Shown here one piece after another: positions 7,959 to 16,719 of a stretch of 64,000 bases of DNA. Source of the stretch: UBA1858 sp965227695 (GTDB lineage: Bacteria; Pseudomonadota; Gammaproteobacteria; UBA4575); the NCBI GenBank assembly GCA_965227695.1, contig OZ245760.1, positions 62,001 through 126,000 of the forward strand, read 5' to 3'. The notes beneath the pieces were generated by a model. The model had not been told where the DNA came from, searched no databases, and was given only the letters and a program-made list of their open reading frames with translations. Every line of letters starts with the position of its first letter. The stretch's first letter is position 1. The position numbers and the translations under genes were made by a program.

Positions 7959-8327
7959 GTGTGTTTTATTCCCTGGTTTCTAGCCGTTATACCCATACGC
8001 CGCGACGCTGAATGAGGATCTTCCGGTCTATTGTAGATGCAGTGATCTGCATCCTCAAAATATGAAATCCAGATACAGGTTTTGTTCGGATATCTCTCTT
8101 CGTTGCCCAGATTTAATGAAATTGTGGCTTCATTTGTTTTTATATGGCCGCTGAACGGTCATTTATGACTGTAGCATTACTGTACAACATCGCTTATAGT
8201 GGGCACTGCTGCAGATTTTGAATTGGCAATAATAGTTGTTCCCTCTGTGTTACCTCTTGTATTACCCGTTTCACCACCTGTATGCAACATCACATTGATT
8301 AATTATTTTTTTAAAGGTTTTATTTTT
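7959..8327. other. 369-nt intergenic region with probable long cspA leader
   Basis: There is no convincing coding frame. A perfect 7-bp hairpin GATGCAG/CTGCATC lies at 8036-8053 without a T-run. The stretch from about 8180 to 8327 is pyrimidine- and AT-rich and directly precedes the cold-shock gene, so it may be a structured 5' leader as in cspA-type thermoregulated mRNAs. That role is inferred from family knowledge. Confidence 0.4.
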
Positions 8328-8531
8328 ATGGCTACAGGCAGTGTAAAATGGTTCAACGAATCCAAGGGGTTCGGTTTTATCTCTCAGGACAATGGTGGCG
8401 CCGATGTATTTGTTCATTACAGCGCCATACAGGGAGCAGGCTTTAAAACTCTGAAAGAAGGCCAACAGGTCACTTTTGAAGTTGAAGATGGTCCCAAAGG
8501 ACCACAAGCAACAAGTGTTGAAGCGGCATAG
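8328..8531 (+). CDS. cspA: cold-shock-domain RNA chaperone
   Basis: A 67-residue OB-fold protein that binds single-stranded RNA and DNA. Both RNA-binding motifs are intact: KGFGFIS (RNP1, residues 14-20) and VFVHYSAI (RNP2, about 28-35). The start MATGSVKWFN is standard and has AAAGG upstream. Monocistronic, with a long upstream leader and a strong terminator. Which Csp paralogue it is cannot be told from sequence alone, so the symbol is generic. Confidence 0.95.
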   Translation: MATGSVKWFNESKGFGFISQDNGGADVFVHYSAIQGAGFKTLKEGQQVTFEVEDGPKGPQATSVEAA

Positions 8532-8560
8532 AAAACCCATCAGGTCATCGCGACACGCAG

Positions 8561-8595
8561 AACCCCGCTAATAGCACTAGCGGGGTTCTTTTTTT
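8561..8595 (+). terminator. Rho-independent terminator after cspA
   Basis: A 10-bp stem AACCCCGCTA / TAGCGGGGTT with a 7-nt loop, followed by a run of seven T, 30 nt after the cspA stop. Confidence 0.93.
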
Positions 8596-8636
8596 CTGGC
8601 TTTAACTAGCCTCCACACACTTATGCTGGAGCGAAT

Positions 8637-8903
8637 ATGAAAAAACTGTTTATTGGCAACCTGCCCGCCAGTACAAAGACCGAGGAGCTGGAAGCATTAT
8701 TCTCGGAATTTGGAAGAGTAAGATCATCCAAACTTATCGTAGATGTATTTTCGGGTCAGTGCAAAGGATTTGGCTTTATAGAAATGGAGGGCCACGAAGC
8801 ACGCGCCGCCATCGCCGGCCTGAATGGAAAAGACTTTAATGGCAAACCGCTTAAAGTAAACTTTGAAGCGACTAAAAATAACCGCCGTGGTAGCCGTTAC
8901 TAA
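8637..8903 (+). CDS. RRM-domain RNA-binding protein
   Basis: An 88-residue single RRM protein. RNP2 is LFIGNL (residues 4-9) and RNP1 is CKGFGFIEM (about 43-51), with a short basic Arg/Gly tail (NNRRGSRY). Bacterial proteins of this type bind RNA, and in several lineages respond to cold or stress. It lies directly after cspA but has its own terminator-separated unit. Specific targets are unknown. Confidence 0.92.
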   Translation: MKKLFIGNLPASTKTEELEALFSEFGRVRSSKLIVDVFSGQCKGFGFIEMEGHEARAAIAGLNGKDFNGKPLKVNFEATKNNRRGSRY

Positions 8904-8932
8904 CTTGTAAAATAATATACAGGCTGCCGAAT

Positions 8933-8965
8933 AAAAACCGCTTAATGGGTAAAGCGGTTTTTATT
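8933..8965 (+). terminator. Rho-independent terminator after the RRM gene
   Basis: An 11-bp stem AAAAACCGCTT / AAGCGGTTTTT with an 8-nt loop and following T-rich tract. The stem is flanked by A on one side and T on the other, so it may also serve the convergent small gene. Confidence 0.88.
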
Positions 8966-8998
8966 TTAACATGGATCGCAAGTATGGCCTCGAAGTAG

Positions 8999-9196
8999 TC
9001 AGGCTTTTATCCAGTTCGACATATTATCAGTAGATTTGCCTTGCCCATCTTCATACCCGGCGGTATAAGCATCTGTTACGCGCTGTTCTTCCCGCTCGGG
9101 ATGTCCCAGATAACCCCCTTGCCATCCCAGGATATATTCAGGGTCTACACCTTTTTGCTCCATTTGTGTGATTGCATCACGATATGCTTGATCCAT
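8999..9196 (-). CDS. small conserved hypothetical acidic protein
   Basis: A 65-residue soluble protein with the pattern MDQAYRDAITQM, then VDPEYILGWQGGYLGHP, EREEQRVTDAYTAGYEDG. The GWQGGYLGHPxREEQR block gives it a family look, and I recall near-identical short proteins in other sulfur-oxidising gammaproteobacteria, without a function. The convergent terminator at 8933-8965 and an AGGAGT site upstream of ATG 9196 support expression. Confidence 0.7.
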   Translation of the reverse strand: MDQAYRDAITQMEQKGVDPEYILGWQGGYLGHPEREEQRVTDAYTAGYEDGQGKSTDNMSNWIKA

Positions 9197-9243
9197 AGTA
9201 TGATAACTCCTATTTTTATATTAATGACTAAAATAAACTTAGT

Positions 9244-10368
9244 TTAGCTTGCTTGAAAACACCGTATCGCTGCGCCGCTTGCGATAACCTTTGAAACCGT
9301 CTCTGCACCTTCTGCCAGCGAATTTACCCGACCAAGATGAGTGAGCATAATTGCTGCAGAATAGGTCAGGCAGTCTCTTGCCGGCCCCTGTTTTCCATCG
9401 AGTGCTTCGAGACCGGCCCGGGCACTGACTTCTGCCAATCCATCAACATTAACAATTGATTCTCCACTGGAATCAAGCTGCATTACTGCCTCAGGCACGG
9501 CAACACAGCGTACTGTCTGATTAATGCCGGCCTGTGTTGCATTGACGTCGACTTCTTCTAATGGCCCTTTTAATCCGTGATACTCAAAATATTTGGCCGG
9601 TTTATTTAGTGCAGGTGTAATCCCGCCTTCCACGCCACGCACAAGTACCGCAGAATCATAGCCCGCCAGTTTAGCCAACTTTTCATAAACAGGAGGATAA
9701 GGCTTGTGCACATAACCGGTCATCAGATGTGTGGAGCGTTTGCCACATATGGGCTTGGCCAGTACCTCGACCGTTGTCAGAACCGGTCGTTTAATCATTC
9801 TCTTTCTTAGGGGAACCAAATCATGCAAAGGCTGGCAGAACTGCGCCTGATCTGTGTAAGCCCAGCCAATTTCAGAATTATTGATCCTGTCAGCGGCTTG
9901 GGTCACACTTAAATCGACGCTGATACCTGCCGCGCGCAACACCTTGCGCTGTGTGACACCGAATTTTGGTCCCACTTCTTCCAGACCATGACTTACTGCG
10001 GGCACTCCACATGCCGCAAGTAAAGCCGGTAAAAATGCGGTGACCGGTGCACCCCTGAGATAGCCATCATATGGTTCGGCAATATCGACCACCGTATCAA
10101 CCTCTGCCACGACACGCTCAGTTTCATCAAGTATGGCCTGCAGACTTCCACCATTCTCTTCTTCAGTTTCACGCTTCATGCGCAGGGCAATCAAATATAT
10201 TCCAGCCTGCACAGGGTCGGCTGCACCATGAAGAATGTATTTTAGTGCGGTGCGGGATTCTTCGAATGACAAATCCTTACTATATTCGGGTCCTGTTGCA
10301 ACCCTTCCAATCGCGCTACGCATAAACGCGTCAACTACCTGTTGCGATTCCGCTAATGATCCTGTCAT
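9244..10368 (-). CDS. TrpD-like glycosyltransferase-fold protein (YbiB/TrpD2-related)
   Basis: A 374-residue protein with the nucleoside phosphorylase/phosphoribosyltransferase fold of anthranilate phosphoribosyltransferase: N-terminal helical domain to about residue 75, then the alpha/beta domain with ACGVPAVSHG (about 118-127) and the VLVRGVEGGITP region. The PRPP-loop GTGGD of true TrpD is absent (DGYLRGAP instead), and there are no trp genes nearby. This points to the TrpD2/YbiB branch, whose E. coli member binds DNA, rather than tryptophan synthesis. Confidence 0.75.
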   Translation of the reverse strand: MTGSLAESQQVVDAFMRSAIGRVATGPEYSKDLSFEESRTALKYILHGAADPVQAGIYLIALRMKRETEEENGGSLQAILDETERVVAEVDTVVDIAEPYDGYLRGAPVTAFLPALLAACGVPAVSHGLEEVGPKFGVTQRKVLRAAGISVDLSVTQAADRINNSEIGWAYTDQAQFCQPLHDLVPLRKRMIKRPVLTTVEVLAKPICGKRSTHLMTGYVHKPYPPVYEKLAKLAGYDSAVLVRGVEGGITPALNKPAKYFEYHGLKGPLEEVDVNATQAGINQTVRCVAVPEAVMQLDSSGESIVNVDGLAEVSARAGLEALDGKQGPARDCLTYSAAIMLTHLGRVNSLAEGAETVSKVIASGAAIRCFQAS

Positions 10369-10569
10369 TGATTTTTACAGCCATGCTTGAGGTGGACGAA
10401 GCATACAAAATGCCCTGCAGCATCAAAATATCTCTATGGAGGGGCGACTAACTTCTTGAAATTTATGGATATTATATCACATGATATGGCACTCATCAGG
10501 GGTATTCGGTGAGCTTTCAGTTTGTTTTAGAATTATCACACTTTAAATCCACGCATGAAGAGAGATCCC

Positions 10570-10995
10570 ATGGATGAAGCAGATGAAATCAATTTCGCCA
10601 GCGGCATTCAGTCGTTCGAGTCAAAACATTTTTCACGTGCCATGCAGTTACTGTCGCCATTGGCAGAAAAAGGCCATGCCGATGCCCAGCATCGGGTCGC
10701 AATCATGTGTCAAAACGGGCTCGGGGTTGTAGAGAATCCAGACACCGCCTTTAAATGGATGAGCGCCGCCGCCGAACAGGGGCATGCACTGGCACAGCAT
10801 GGTCTGGGCTTTATGTACATGGAAGGTGACTGTGTTGAACAAAATGGCGAAAAAGCCGTGTACTGGTTTACCAAAGCCGCCGAACAGGGACTTGCCGGTT
10901 CACAAACCACACTGGCAATGATGTATGAGCAAGGCACGCTGATAGAAAAAGACGAACACAAGGCGAACGAGTGGTACAAGAAAGCCGGCTTTTAA
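10570..10995 (+). CDS. Sel1-repeat protein
   Basis: A 141-residue protein with about three Sel1-like (SLR) helix-turn-helix repeats: ALxxLAEKGHADAQHRVAIM, the following AAAEQGHALAQHGLGFMY and KAAEQGLAGSQTTLAMMYEQG. Such repeats are protein-protein interaction scaffolds. No signal peptide is present, so it is cytoplasmic. ATG 10570 is preferred over ATG 10555 because AGAGAG lies upstream of it. The partner is unknown; it sits just upstream of, but separate from, the moxR operon. Confidence 0.85.
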   Translation: MDEADEINFASGIQSFESKHFSRAMQLLSPLAEKGHADAQHRVAIMCQNGLGVVENPDTAFKWMSAAAEQGHALAQHGLGFMYMEGDCVEQNGEKAVYWFTKAAEQGLAGSQTTLAMMYEQGTLIEKDEHKANEWYKKAGF

Positions 10996-11158
10996 GGCGA
11001 ATAAAACTGTTGATCAATTACTGCGAGTTCAAGCCCGGATTGTTAATATTTTTGTAGCTTTTAAAATGGTTAGGCGCCACCGCCACTTTCCTGATGACAT
11101 TTGTAATTTATCAGCCTTATCAGGATCATCCCTCTAAATCACCACGATAATTTTTACA

Positions 11159-12205
11159 ATGAGACCTGCACATCTGTTTACAGTTCTAAACAAAGAATTT
11201 CACGGAGCCACTGAAGGGCAACACACACCCGTAATGCTATGGGGCCCGCCGGGCGTGGGTAAATCACAGATCGTCGCGCAAGTAGCCGAGCATAATGATG
11301 CACCCATGATTGATATTCGACTCTCGCAAATGGAACCCAGTGATTTACGTGGCATACCATTTCGCGTTGAAAACAGCGTGGAATGGGCCGTCCCTGCCAT
11401 GCTGCCAGATCAGCAAAGACACGGCAGCAAAGGGATTTTGTTCCTGGATGAAATAACCTCGGCGGCACCCAGCGTCTCTGCCGCCGCCTACCAGTTAATT
11501 CTCGACCGCAAGCTGGGTCAATATGAAATACCGGATGGCTGGGCAATTCTCGCAGCGGGTAACCGGCAGGGGGATCGTGGTGTTACATACACAATGCCTG
11601 CACCACTGGCCAATCGCTTTTCACATTATGAAGTAGACACCAATCTGGATGACTGGGTCGCATGGGCTTATGCCAATAATATTGATGATCGAATTATTGC
11701 CTTTTTACGTTTCAGACCTGACTTGATTTTCGATTTTGATGCGGCTCAAAATCCCATGGCTTTTCCGTCACCAAGATCCTGGGAATTTGCGCATCGCGCC
11801 CTTCACAAATTCATTGACCAGGGAACAATGTTACTTGAGACACTTCAGGCCTGTGTTGGTCCGGCTGCCGGAGTAGAACTGAATGCATTCATTGAAAACC
11901 TGGACTCTATGCCAAGCATAGAAGATATCATCCATGGCCGGGAAGTGGCTGTGCCCAAAGAAATTGACTTGCAATATGCCGTGGCTTCTGCACTCGTCGG
12001 GCAGGCGATACGCGTCAACGAATTCGACAACGCGGCATCCATTCAGGGGAATATTTTAAATTACGCGCATAAATTCCCCCAAAAAGAAATGGGAGTAATG
12101 ATGATTTCGGATATGCACCGCGCCATTGGTGAAAAAATATTTGAACTGCCAGAATTTGCTGGCTGGGCTGACTCAGTCGCTGACCTTGTGCTTTACGAAC
12201 AATAG
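11159..12205 (+). CDS. MoxR-like AAA+ ATPase
   Basis: A 348-residue AAA+ ATPase. Walker A GPPGVGKS (about 30-37), Walker B ILFLDEI (about 98-104), sensor 1 AAGN (about 137-140) and an Arg-finger region LANRF are intact. MoxR proteins act with VWA-domain partners as chaperones that insert cofactors or activate enzyme complexes. The next gene is a VWA protein, followed by dsrS and cysG, so the client may be a siroheme or sulfur-oxidation enzyme, which is inference. First gene of a four-gene operon. Confidence 0.92.
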   Translation: MRPAHLFTVLNKEFHGATEGQHTPVMLWGPPGVGKSQIVAQVAEHNDAPMIDIRLSQMEPSDLRGIPFRVENSVEWAVPAMLPDQQRHGSKGILFLDEITSAAPSVSAAAYQLILDRKLGQYEIPDGWAILAAGNRQGDRGVTYTMPAPLANRFSHYEVDTNLDDWVAWAYANNIDDRIIAFLRFRPDLIFDFDAAQNPMAFPSPRSWEFAHRALHKFIDQGTMLLETLQACVGPAAGVELNAFIENLDSMPSIEDIIHGREVAVPKEIDLQYAVASALVGQAIRVNEFDNAASIQGNILNYAHKFPQKEMGVMMISDMHRAIGEKIFELPEFAGWADSVADLVLYEQ

Positions 12206-12217
12206 GAAGAAGTCACC

Positions 12218-13429
12218 GTGAGCGACAACCCTGTGGATGCCAAGCTGGCTGCAGCACGCACGCGACTGATATTGGATAAACCGTTTTTGGGAGCACTGGT
12301 ACTTCGCATGCCGTTAGAAATGGCAGATCCCGCCTGGTGCACAACAACGGCCACAGATGCCAGAAAAATTTACTATAATTATGAGTATATTAACCAGCTG
12401 CATAGCAGCGAAACACAGTTCGAATTAGCCAAGCAGGCTTTGCATTGTGCGCTTTCCCACTTTTCTCGAAGGGGACATCGGGTAAAGCACCGCTGGGATC
12501 TGGCTTGTGAGTATGCAGTCAATCCTATACTTATCGAAGAAGGTTTCCATGCGCCCCCTGGCACACTCGTGGAAGAAAGTTTTGCCGGCATGTCCGCCGA
12601 AGAAATCTACCATTGTTTGCAGGACAAGGAAGAAGGTGATGCCGAAAATTCAGGCGAGCATGATGAAGGCAATGACGAAATTACTGATCCTCTGGATTCA
12701 GAAAATAATTCTCCTCCCGACCAGAACCAGACAAACAACAAACCACCTGAAGCTGATAGTGAAGGAGCACCACAACCGGCCAGTATGACCCGCCAGGAAA
12801 TGGATAATCTCTCTGTTCAGTGGCAACAACGTTTAGCCGGTGCGGCACAGCAAGCACAACAGGCAGGCAAACTAAGTGTCTCGATGGCACGCCTGGTCGA
12901 ATTTATGCTGCAACCCAGGTTACCTTGGCGTGCACTGCTGGCACGACATATGAGCACCACGGCCAGGGATGATTACAGCTACTCGCGTCCCTCTTCACGC
13001 CGTGGCGAACCATCAATCTATCCCAGCTTGCGCAGCTCACAGGTGAATATGGTCGTTGCCATCGACGTAAGCGGTTCGATTGGTGACGAGGAAATGAATG
13101 AATTTTTGTGTGAAATAGATGCCATTAAAGGGCAGCTGCGTGCACGTATAAGCCTGCTCGCCTGTGATGCCGAGCTGGCGGATGGTTCACCATGGATATA
13201 TGAATCATGGGAAACGCTGACCTTGCCCAAATCATTCGGCGGCGGCGGTGGCACTGATTTTCGTCCTGTATTTGACTGGGTAGAATCACAGGACCAGGCA
13301 CCGGAATTGATGGTGTACTTCAGCGACTGTATTGGTAAATTTCCCCACTATCATCCCAACTACCCGGTAATCTGGCTGGTCAAAGGCAATGCCCCGACAC
13401 CGTTTGGACAACGAATACAACTGAATTAA
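12218..13429 (+). CDS. VWA-like domain protein (DUF2201 type), partner of MoxR
   Basis: A 403-residue protein. The N-terminal domain (about 1-140) resembles the putative metallopeptidase domain of DUF2201 proteins, but the expected HExxH is replaced by KQALH, so it is probably inactive as a peptidase. A low-complexity acidic Asn/Gln linker spans about 140-190. The C-terminal VWA-like domain has the metal site motif DVSGSIGDEE (about 285-294) and a GGGGGTDF turn. GTG 12218 follows AGGAAG. It lies between moxR and dsrS, with a 1-nt overlap to dsrS (TAATG). Confidence 0.88.
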   Translation: MSDNPVDAKLAAARTRLILDKPFLGALVLRMPLEMADPAWCTTTATDARKIYYNYEYINQLHSSETQFELAKQALHCALSHFSRRGHRVKHRWDLACEYAVNPILIEEGFHAPPGTLVEESFAGMSAEEIYHCLQDKEEGDAENSGEHDEGNDEITDPLDSENNSPPDQNQTNNKPPEADSEGAPQPASMTRQEMDNLSVQWQQRLAGAAQQAQQAGKLSVSMARLVEFMLQPRLPWRALLARHMSTTARDDYSYSRPSSRRGEPSIYPSLRSSQVNMVVAIDVSGSIGDEEMNEFLCEIDAIKGQLRARISLLACDAELADGSPWIYESWETLTLPKSFGGGGGTDFRPVFDWVESQDQAPELMVYFSDCIGKFPHYHPNYPVIWLVKGNAPTPFGQRIQLN

Positions 13430-14529
13430 TGGACCTATCAGACCAAGATAAGTTACGCCTCAACGTGTTGTTTGCACGTCCACTCCAGGCAATACGCATT
13501 GATGAATCACGAATGGAAATTCATGCCCTGTCAGAAAATGGCGAAGCGATAATCCGTTTGAATCCCGGCTGTAAAGATGAAAAATATCTGAAAATTGTTC
13601 GTCAGTGGCTTTCGTCGAAAGTACTTGGCTCACCCGGTGGATATCCGGTTTTTCTGAGGCGCTGGACCCGCATGGGTCCGGCGCGTCAGGATAGTCTGGA
13701 AAAACTGTTATTACTGGGTGAGCCGGAAGCCGTCGTTGCCGTAGTACATGCCAGTGGATTAACCAACGAAATCGCACGTCGCGCCTGGTGGTGTGCCCCT
13801 AACTCAGACAATGCACGCTGCCTGCTTGAGTGTGACGCTGTCGCCAAAGGTTCGATGGGGCCGGACCTGGCACAATTTTTAGTCGAGTTCCTGCCTTTTG
13901 AAGAGTCTTCAATGGCATTAATGAAATCCGTTCGACTGATTTTGCAGCCGAACCTGATTGACGAGCAAACCAAGCTCGATATCTGGAAGCGCGGCAAACG
14001 TCGTAATGCCTTTTATATTGGTTTCATCAGGCAGTGCCCACATTCTATACCTGTCAAAAGCAAACCCCATCCAAATTATGACCTCGTCAGTACTTGCTCG
14101 AAAAGTGGGAAGCTGGCAGCCCGATTAACATCTATTTTCAGCGCTCATGGACAGGCCGGGATAGAAGTTATTCAAACTGTGCTTGGCAAGCCGAATGACC
14201 AGGAGGTTGCGGTCGAGATTTTTAATACAATAGGGGAATACTTCGATATCAGCCATGGCAAGACTTATCGCTGGCGGGAACTGGAAGAGCTGGAAAACTT
14301 TACCAGCGAATTAAAGCATCAATACCGGCGCGAAATTGATGCTTTAGTCAATCAATGTCCTGATGCCAAAACTTCTATAGATGCATTACTATATCTATCC
14401 ATGGTCAATGAGTCGCTTCTGGACCCTGTATTTGGTGTGACAGATGCTATCGGGTCAGTGATGCGAAAACGTATTGCACATCTTACTGGCCCCATTACCC
14501 AACAACTCAAATTATTACAACAAACATGA
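13429..14529 (+). CDS. dsrS: DsrS-like sulfur-oxidation accessory protein
   Basis: A 366-residue cytoplasmic protein with no known catalytic motif. The overall pattern (MDLSDQDKLRLNVL start, VLGSPGGYPVFLRRWTRMG near 64-82, LLLLGEPEAVVAVVHASGLT, then IARRAWWCAP) matches what I remember of DsrS, the last product of the dsr cluster of Allochromatium vinosum, whose role is unresolved. Location between a MoxR/VWA pair and siroheme synthase supports a role in the maturation or regulation of dissimilatory sulfite reductase. It overlaps cysG by 4 nt (ATGA). Confidence 0.8.
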   Translation: MDLSDQDKLRLNVLFARPLQAIRIDESRMEIHALSENGEAIIRLNPGCKDEKYLKIVRQWLSSKVLGSPGGYPVFLRRWTRMGPARQDSLEKLLLLGEPEAVVAVVHASGLTNEIARRAWWCAPNSDNARCLLECDAVAKGSMGPDLAQFLVEFLPFEESSMALMKSVRLILQPNLIDEQTKLDIWKRGKRRNAFYIGFIRQCPHSIPVKSKPHPNYDLVSTCSKSGKLAARLTSIFSAHGQAGIEVIQTVLGKPNDQEVAVEIFNTIGEYFDISHGKTYRWRELEELENFTSELKHQYRREIDALVNQCPDAKTSIDALLYLSMVNESLLDPVFGVTDAIGSVMRKRIAHLTGPITQQLKLLQQT

Positions 14530-15932
14530 GCCTGTTACCAATTTTCCTTGATATTAAGCACAAAAGGTGTCTGGTCGTTGGCGGCGGCATGATTGCTACC
14601 CGAAAGATTAAAATGCTATTGAAGGCCGAGGCAGCCATTACCGTGATCGCTCCCAGAATCTGCCCAGAGCTTGAAACTCTTCATATAAACAATGCATTAA
14701 CCATCCACTTCAGAGAATTTCAGCAAGCGGATATCGATCAGTCATATCTGGTGATCGCCGCGACCAATAATACTGAACTAAACAAGCAGATCAGTCAGCT
14801 GGCAAAAATGCAGGATATACTGGTAAACGTCGCGGATGACTTCAAACAGGGAAATGCGGTATTACCTTCAGTGATCGACCGAGATCCCATTCAGATTGCC
14901 ATCACCACTGGCGGCGCTTCACCTGTGCTCGCCAGGCTCCTGAGGAGGAATCTGGAACGTTGCACTCCATCTGCCTATGGTTCACTCGCAACATTGGTTG
15001 AAAAATACCGCGAGGCGGCAACCCAAACCATTCCCGATGATGATACTCGCAGAAGGTTTTGGGAAGAAGTGCTGCAGGGGCCAATTGCGGAAATGGTGTT
15101 GGCAGGAAAGCGGTCAGCTGCGGAGGACTTACTGCAGACAAAATTAACTTCGAAACAATATGCATGCAATGATACAGGTGAAGTCTACCTGGTCGGCGCA
15201 GGACCCGGGGATCCGGATCTTCTCACTTTCCGCGCTTTAAGATTAATGCAACAGGCAGATGCCGTTGTTTATGATCGCCTGGTATCGGATCAAATTATGG
15301 ATTTAGTTCGCAAAGGAGCGGAAAAAATCTATGCTGGCAAACAAAGATCCAACCATACCTTACAACAGGAATCCATCAACCAGTTGTTAGTTCGTTTAGC
15401 GAAACAGGGAAAACGGGTATTGAGGCTGAAAGGAGGCGACCCATTTATTTTTGGCCGCGGCGGTGAAGAAATTGAAACCCTGATGGAAGAAGGTATCCAT
15501 TTCCAGGTGGTTCCTGGTATTACCGCCGCCGCCGGATGTGCGTCATATTCAGGTATCCCGTTAACACATCGTGACCATGCACAGGCATGTATTTTTGTCA
15601 CAGGGCATCTAAGAGATGGAACAGTCAACCTAAACTGGAATATGCTTGCCCATGCACAACAGACAATTGTTTTCTACATGGGACTACATGGTTTAAAAAT
15701 TATTTGCGACCAGTTAAGCAGGCATGGCCTGAGTCCGGATACACCGGCCGCGCTCATTTCCAAGGGTACGACACCCGATCAAAAAGTCCTGATCGGCGAC
15801 TTGACCAGCCTGCCTACGCTGGTAGATGAACAGCACGTGCAGAGTCCAACCCTGATTATTGTCGGATCCGTCGTTTCACTTCATACCAAATTGCACTGGT
15901 ATTTAACGGATAAAGAATTCACGGCGACTTAA
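14526..15932 (+). CDS. cysG: siroheme synthase (multifunctional CysG)
   Basis: A 468-residue bifunctional enzyme making siroheme from uroporphyrinogen III. The N-terminal Rossmann domain (about 1-150; VVGGGMIATRK and GGASPVLARLLR with the phosphoserine-type Ser) does NAD-dependent precorrin-2 oxidation and iron insertion. The C-terminal SAM-dependent methyltransferase (about 215-460) shows VGAGPGDPDLLT, LKGGDPFIFGRGGEE and VPGITAAAGCASYSGIPLTHR. Siroheme is the cofactor of sulfite reductases, so its place directly after dsrS fits dissimilatory sulfur oxidation. The 4-nt overlap with dsrS implies coupled translation. Confidence 0.97.
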   Translation: MSLLPIFLDIKHKRCLVVGGGMIATRKIKMLLKAEAAITVIAPRICPELETLHINNALTIHFREFQQADIDQSYLVIAATNNTELNKQISQLAKMQDILVNVADDFKQGNAVLPSVIDRDPIQIAITTGGASPVLARLLRRNLERCTPSAYGSLATLVEKYREAATQTIPDDDTRRRFWEEVLQGPIAEMVLAGKRSAAEDLLQTKLTSKQYACNDTGEVYLVGAGPGDPDLLTFRALRLMQQADAVVYDRLVSDQIMDLVRKGAEKIYAGKQRSNHTLQQESINQLLVRLAKQGKRVLRLKGGDPFIFGRGGEEIETLMEEGIHFQVVPGITAAAGCASYSGIPLTHRDHAQACIFVTGHLRDGTVNLNWNMLAHAQQTIVFYMGLHGLKIICDQLSRHGLSPDTPAALISKGTTPDQKVLIGDLTSLPTLVDEQHVQSPTLIIVGSVVSLHTKLHWYLTDKEFTAT

Positions 15933-15942
15933 TGCGACTCTT

Positions 15943-16650
15943 CTATTGCAGGACACCTGAACTACGGCGGTGTGCAAATGACACTAATCCTATCACGCCG
16001 GTGACCAGCAGATAGAATCCAGCAGGAAGAGGAACCGGCGCAGGCGTCCCATAGTCTGCGAAAAATTCAACGCCGGCTGCGCACCAGCCATGGTCACCAC
16101 CTGTACTATCCCCTGCATAGTTTGGGCATAGCTGGCTAAACGTTTTATAAGGATTCATCACTGTTTTAAGAAAATCACGATTAGCAAACAACTGTTCTGC
16201 GGTAGAATATTCTGACGGATCATAATACATTGCCCATCCCCATTCTCTGACTTTATTTGCCGTCACCTTTGTTTCTTCGTACTCAGCACCGCGCGAAAGG
16301 TCTACAAAAATGTTTTTGTCCCGTAAATACTCCGGCGCGTTATCATTAAACGTCCCGAGCACATAATTTTTAACATTGTTATATCCGCGCTTAATAAACC
16401 CTTCAGTAATTGTCACGAAATCCAGCGCGCCACGAATATTTGAAAGCGTACCCTCGGTTTCATTGTAATCGCCAAGAATAGTTCCCCGGGAATCAAGGTC
16501 AATACAATAATGTACCTGCATACCGGTGCCAAATAAACTCGCCTTGTATTCAACCATCGCAGCAGATGCGTGACCGGCAAACACCATTGATATAATGAAT
16601 ACAATCGAAGAAAGTAAATGTCGGGTTACTGGAGTGTAATGATGTAACAT
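15943..16650 (-). CDS. VPLPA-CTERM sorting-domain exported protein
   Basis: A 235-residue exported protein: signal peptide at about 1-30 (ending GHASA), an unrecognised ectodomain, and the C-terminal signal VPLPAGFYLLVTGVIGLVSF followed by AHRRS. That tripartite end (VPLPA motif, hydrophobic helix, basic tail) is the VPLPA-CTERM variant of PEP-CTERM sorting signals handled by exosortase, which is not in this window. ATG 16650 is preferred over GTG 16662. A CRP-like palindrome lies 70 nt upstream. Its surface or matrix function is inferred only from the sorting tag. Confidence 0.85.
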   Translation of the reverse strand: MLHHYTPVTRHLLSSIVFIISMVFAGHASAAMVEYKASLFGTGMQVHYCIDLDSRGTILGDYNETEGTLSNIRGALDFVTITEGFIKRGYNNVKNYVLGTFNDNAPEYLRDKNIFVDLSRGAEYEETKVTANKVREWGWAMYYDPSEYSTAEQLFANRDFLKTVMNPYKTFSQLCPNYAGDSTGGDHGWCAAGVEFFADYGTPAPVPLPAGFYLLVTGVIGLVSFAHRRSSGVLQ

Positions 16651-16719
16651 AATGTAACTCACTGTTATTTCTGAGGTTTATTTTGGCCGCTGTTCATATG
16701 GCCCTTGCTGCAAAGTTAC

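Noticed and set aside
8036..8053. Perfect 7-bp hairpin between the 88-residue protein gene and cspA as a terminator
   Set aside because: No T-run on either strand, and it is upstream of both flanking genes.
11178..11546. 122-residue minus-strand frame within moxR
   Set aside because: Antisense shadow of an unmistakable AAA+ ATPase.
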